From: Alnus glutinosa
Lineage: Eukaryota; Streptophyta; Magnoliopsida; Fagales; Betulaceae
Assembly: GCF_958979055.1 (NCBI RefSeq)
Contig: NC_084886.1
Location: 41,590,654 to 41,654,653, forward strand
DNA length: 64,000 nt
Reading direction: 5' to 3'
The translations under genes were made by a program, and so were the position numbers. A model generated the notes under the pieces. The model made no database searches. It was not told the origin of the DNA and worked only from the letters and a program-made list of their open reading frames with translations. This document shows positions 61,133 to 64,000 of this stretch, piece after piece (position 1 is the first letter of the stretch; every line of letters starts with the position of its first letter).

Positions 61133-62428
61133 TGTTAGTATTTTGGCCTCATTCTGTGTTTGGACAAAATCACTTATATGTAAGGATGCTGCAAACAGGG
61201 ATTCCACTGTTCAGAGTGAAGTCAGAAGAATTTCAAAGTTCCCTGTCAGCCGTCTGGACGATGTGTCATCCCGTTCGGACGCCCATCTGTCTACTGTTCC
61301 ATCCGTCCGGACGACGCGTCTTTCCGTCCGGACGTCAGACAGACAAGCATCATCTGTCCGAACGACGTGTTTCTTCCGTCCGAACACCTACATCGTATCG
61401 AGAAGCTTCTGTGCCAGCTTGCTCCGTCCGGACGTTTCAGCAGTACGTCCGGACGCCTATCAGTTCCCGAATGGTTCACTGATTCTTTCCAAGTTCAAGA
61501 AAGGGAAGATCAATCAACCGTCCTGACGATGTGGTATCCCGTTCGGAAGCATATCTCCGTAAGGCAAGAATCGCAGTTCAAAATGAACCGTCCGGACATT
61601 TGACAGCTGTGCTCCGGACGCTGGTGCATCGTATATGGTAATTGACGATTCGACTTCAACCGTCCGGACGTCTCCCCCTTATGGTCCGGACACACGCGTA
61701 TCAGATATGGAAATTGCGTGTTGAAGTTTAGCCGTCCGGACGCTCCTGCCCCTTGGTCCGGATGCGCGAAGCCTATTATGGAAATTACTTGCAGCGGACG
61801 TGCGTCCGTCCGGACGATCGAGCCATCCTGTCCGGACGATGTTCTTATACAGGAAAGATTTCTCCATAAAAATTTCGAAAAATCCTGTCGCACAGTTGTC
61901 CGTTCGGACGGTCATGGTCCACCGTCCGGACAGCTCACAGGCTTATTTTGCCAAACGCCCATTCTGACCCCCAGCCTATAAATAGGGGTCTCTGGGCACT
62001 TAGAGCTGTAAGAATTCAGTGTGAATTCCATTAGAGCTCAGAGACGTGATATCTCCTCTGAAGCCGTTTTTCAAGTGTGCTGTGCTATAAACCGAAGTCT
62101 ATCTTAAAGGTCGGCTCTAAGGTAAGGAGTTCCATTGAAGACCCCTTCAGGTAGGTGAACCTGGTTGGGAAGCGTTCGTGTTGGGTTACACGTCAGAGAT
62201 CAAGATACGACCACTGCATCGGGTATATGTGAGTGTTACTATCTTGTATCTAGCTTTGTCTTCTGAATAGTGGATATCATGGGTTTGGCTGCCCCGGAGT
62301 GGTTTTTCTCTTAATTAAGTTTCTACTTCGTCAACAAAAATCTATGTGTCATTTTCTTTCCGCTGTGCTTTAATTTTTGTTGACACTTATACACACACTT
62401 TACTTTTAGAAGTCATTTCAATTTTTCA
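61133..62428 (+). repeat. 5' LTR with GTCCGGAC array
   Basis: TGTTAGTATTTTGGCC...CAATTTTTCA, 1296 bp. It has about 11 exact GTCCGGAC copies between 61300 and 61930 and is close kin of the solo LTR 46399-47714. Confidence 0.92.
61977..61983 (+). promoter_or_regulatory. TATA box of the LTR
   Basis: TATAAAT in CAGCCTATAAATAGGGG, about 50 bp after the last palindrome. GTAAGAATTCAGTGTGAATT downstream is conserved and marks the likely start of the transcribed part. Confidence 0.75.
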
Positions 62429-62430
62429 AT

Positions 62431-62442
62431 TGGTATCAGAGC
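62431..62442 (+). promoter_or_regulatory. primer binding site (initiator tRNA-Met)
   Basis: TGGTATCAGAGC two bases after the LTR, identical to the site at 41803-41814. Confidence 0.92.
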
Positions 62443-62524
62443 GGGTACACTCTATTTAGGATTTATTTCCTAAGTGTGATCCTCATCTCGTTGTGACTTC
62501 TATTTTTTGATTACACCTTTTATC

Positions 62525-63391
62525 ATGAATTCTTCTCAGTTATCTAATGAGGATTCTGATATTAAGCTCTTTAATATTTTTAATAAATTGAAGAATGCTC
62601 AACATTCTAAAATTTCACATAAAGAGCTTAAAAAGGTGAAGCAAGAAAAAGAGTCATTAATTATGCAATTGTCTTAATCACTTGCTTTGATTAACTATTT
62701 GAGATCTAAAAATACCATGCTATTTAACATTATTGAAACACTTTGTCATCATTGCAGGAAGGTTGGTCATATCAGACCAAAGTGTTATCTGTTAAAATCC
62801 CACAGACCTTGGAAGAAGTAGGAGGATTCCAAACAGGGCGTTATTGAGAAAACCTCTTCAGATAAATATGTCCTGCCCCATAGGAGGCATATATCTAAAA
62901 GAGGTAAGGACTTTATTGTTTATGAAAATGCTAATCTTAAATTTGCAGAGCCCTTCAAGAAGCATTTCAGCAAACGAAGTCAGCCTACCTGCTATCATTG
63001 TGGTGTCTCTGGACACATCAGGCCACACTGTCCTCAGATCCGATATCAGCAGCCTCGGATCAAGAAAACAGAGCAAAAGACAGGTAAGTCTAGCTTTAAA
63101 CCTTCTAAGCCTCATCATGTTTTTCGGCAACAACGACATTATCCTCAAAGGGATTCTCCCTCATGCTATCATTGTGGTAAGTATGACCACATCAAAGCCG
63201 AATGCTTCAAAGTGAAGCCTCACAAGCCCAAGAAGAATCAGACCAATGAAGGGCTTGTCAACAAGATGAAGAATGTCCTAGTCAGACTGATCAATTGGGA
63301 CATGGCTCACACCCCTACCTCACAGGTAAAAAAGGTATGGGTAAGGAAGGATGAGACAATTCACCCCTTAATGGGGAGTGGACTCACCTAG
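62525..63391 (+). pseudogene. reduced gag: coiled coil plus three CCHC knuckles
   Basis: Frame 2 begins MNSSQLSNEDSDIKLFN. It has a short Lys/Glu-rich helix (HKELKKVKQEKESLIMQLS) and a stop near 62676. Then follow CHHCRKVGHIRPKC (62744-62785), a stop near 62819, CYHCGVSGHIRPHC (62990-63031) and CYHCGKYDHIKAEC (63164-63205). It ends with VWVRKDETIHPLMGSGLT. All three knuckles are intact CX2CX4HX4C. The UBN2 particle domain present in the element at 41877 is missing. Only the RNA-binding half remains. Confidence 0.85.
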
Positions 63392-64000
63392 TAGGTGAGG
63401 ACTCCCATGCCTAGGATTTTGGTTCCTAAATCCTAGTGCATGTCAAGTATATTTGCATTGCATTGTTTATCTTGTCATATCGTACTCATGCCTTGCATTC
63501 TGTTTGAGGAACCGTTTATTTTATCCCTATATTTTCTCTTGTTGTCTTGAGAAACATCTGCAGATATTTTCTTTTGGGGATGACAGTTGAAGTACGTCGG
63601 GTGGCTGCTTTTCTGTCTTGGTATTTCTTAAACCTCTCTCCATGAGGACAGGTTTGGTTTACCTTACATGCTGGGATTAGATGTCATTTCCTTTTCCATA
63701 AGCATGTATTTGTTGTTTTTTTGTTTATTGTTTTTAAAAAAAAAAAAAAAAAAAAAATTTGGGGAGAAGATGCGGAACTTTATTTCTTTCTTTTGATAGC
63801 TTTTCAGATTTTGCATGTGTTTTTGCCTGATATCTCAGTTCATTGTGCATTGATTAAATATGCTTATATATGATTGAGAGTTTATGCATGATATCTGCTA
63901 AGTTTTCCTGTTGCATCTTAATGATAGATAGTTACTTTCCTCATGCGATGAAAATGTGCACTATCTAAGACTCCCCTAAGGTACATCTTTTCCTTCTCTG
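63392..64000 (+). other. conserved non-coding internal segment
   Basis: No frame with pol similarity. Homologous in order to 43770-44375: CACCTAGTAGGTGAGGAC, GTCGGGTGGCTGCTTTTCTG, an A-run at 63736-63757 where the other element has T-runs, and CCTCATGCGATGAAAATGTG. Confidence 0.8.

Larger units (their letters stand above)
61133..64000 (+). mobile_element. second gag-only LTR element, runs off the window
   Basis: 5' LTR 61133-62428, primer binding site, gag remnant 62525 to about 63391, then non-coding sequence homologous to that of the element at 40699-46163. The 3' LTR lies beyond the window, so absence of pol is shown only to base 64000. The order nevertheless matches the pol-less element closely. 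Inserted in a hAT-like repeat. Confidence 0.85.

Overview
The window is nuclear DNA of a flowering plant, most likely a woody eudicot; I cannot name the species. The base is AT-rich. Genes are split by GT-AG introns, and four of the six host genes match plant families well. The rest is mostly transposable elements of plant type: Ty1/copia, L1-like LINEs, Tourist/PIF-like and hAT-like MITEs, and a family of pol-less LTR elements.

Left part (1-38.4 kb), gene-bearing: a decayed copia element enters from the left edge (2-3194). LINE scraps follow at 7.2-8.75 kb and 12.7-13.2 kb. The host genes are: an At5g19025-like 'L34e superfamily' membrane protein (10161-10766, minus); a six-exon SERINC/TMS1-type membrane protein (14164-19318, minus) with a 751-bp MITE in intron 2; two short DVL/ROTUNDIFOLIA-like peptide genes in tandem (24456-24569 and 25442-25564, plus), bracketed by two copies of one Tourist-like MITE; a twelve-exon DUF21-CBS (CNNM-like) membrane protein (28134-32984, minus); and a four-exon plastid or mitochondrial RRM protein (36146-38383, minus). 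I joined exons by splice sites and reading phase; all junctions are in frame. The last exon of the DUF21-CBS gene is unresolved.

Right part (38.7-64 kb), transposon cluster: one L1-like LINE (38.7-51.3 kb, minus) is cut into three pieces. One break is a gag-only LTR element (40699-46163, perfect 5-bp target duplication CAGAC). The other is a solo LTR (46399-47714). Removing both insertions restores continuous LINE coding order. Two more solo LTRs of the same superfamily follow (51938-53090 and 53841-55337), the second inside another LINE (53.7-56.8 kb). A further gag-only element (61133 to the window end) begins with a full 5' LTR. A 2-kb foldback structure (57322-59378) has 0.7-kb arms rich in GATAAG-type minisatellite and ATCGATCG runs.

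The most distinctive signal is in the LTRs. Upstream of a conserved CCTATAAATA promoter, each LTR carries an array of the palindrome GTCCGGAC, up to about 15 exact copies in one LTR. It decays between copies almost only by C-to-T and G-to-A changes. The two elements with internal sequence lack pol in what is visible but share conserved non-coding blocks 3' of gag.
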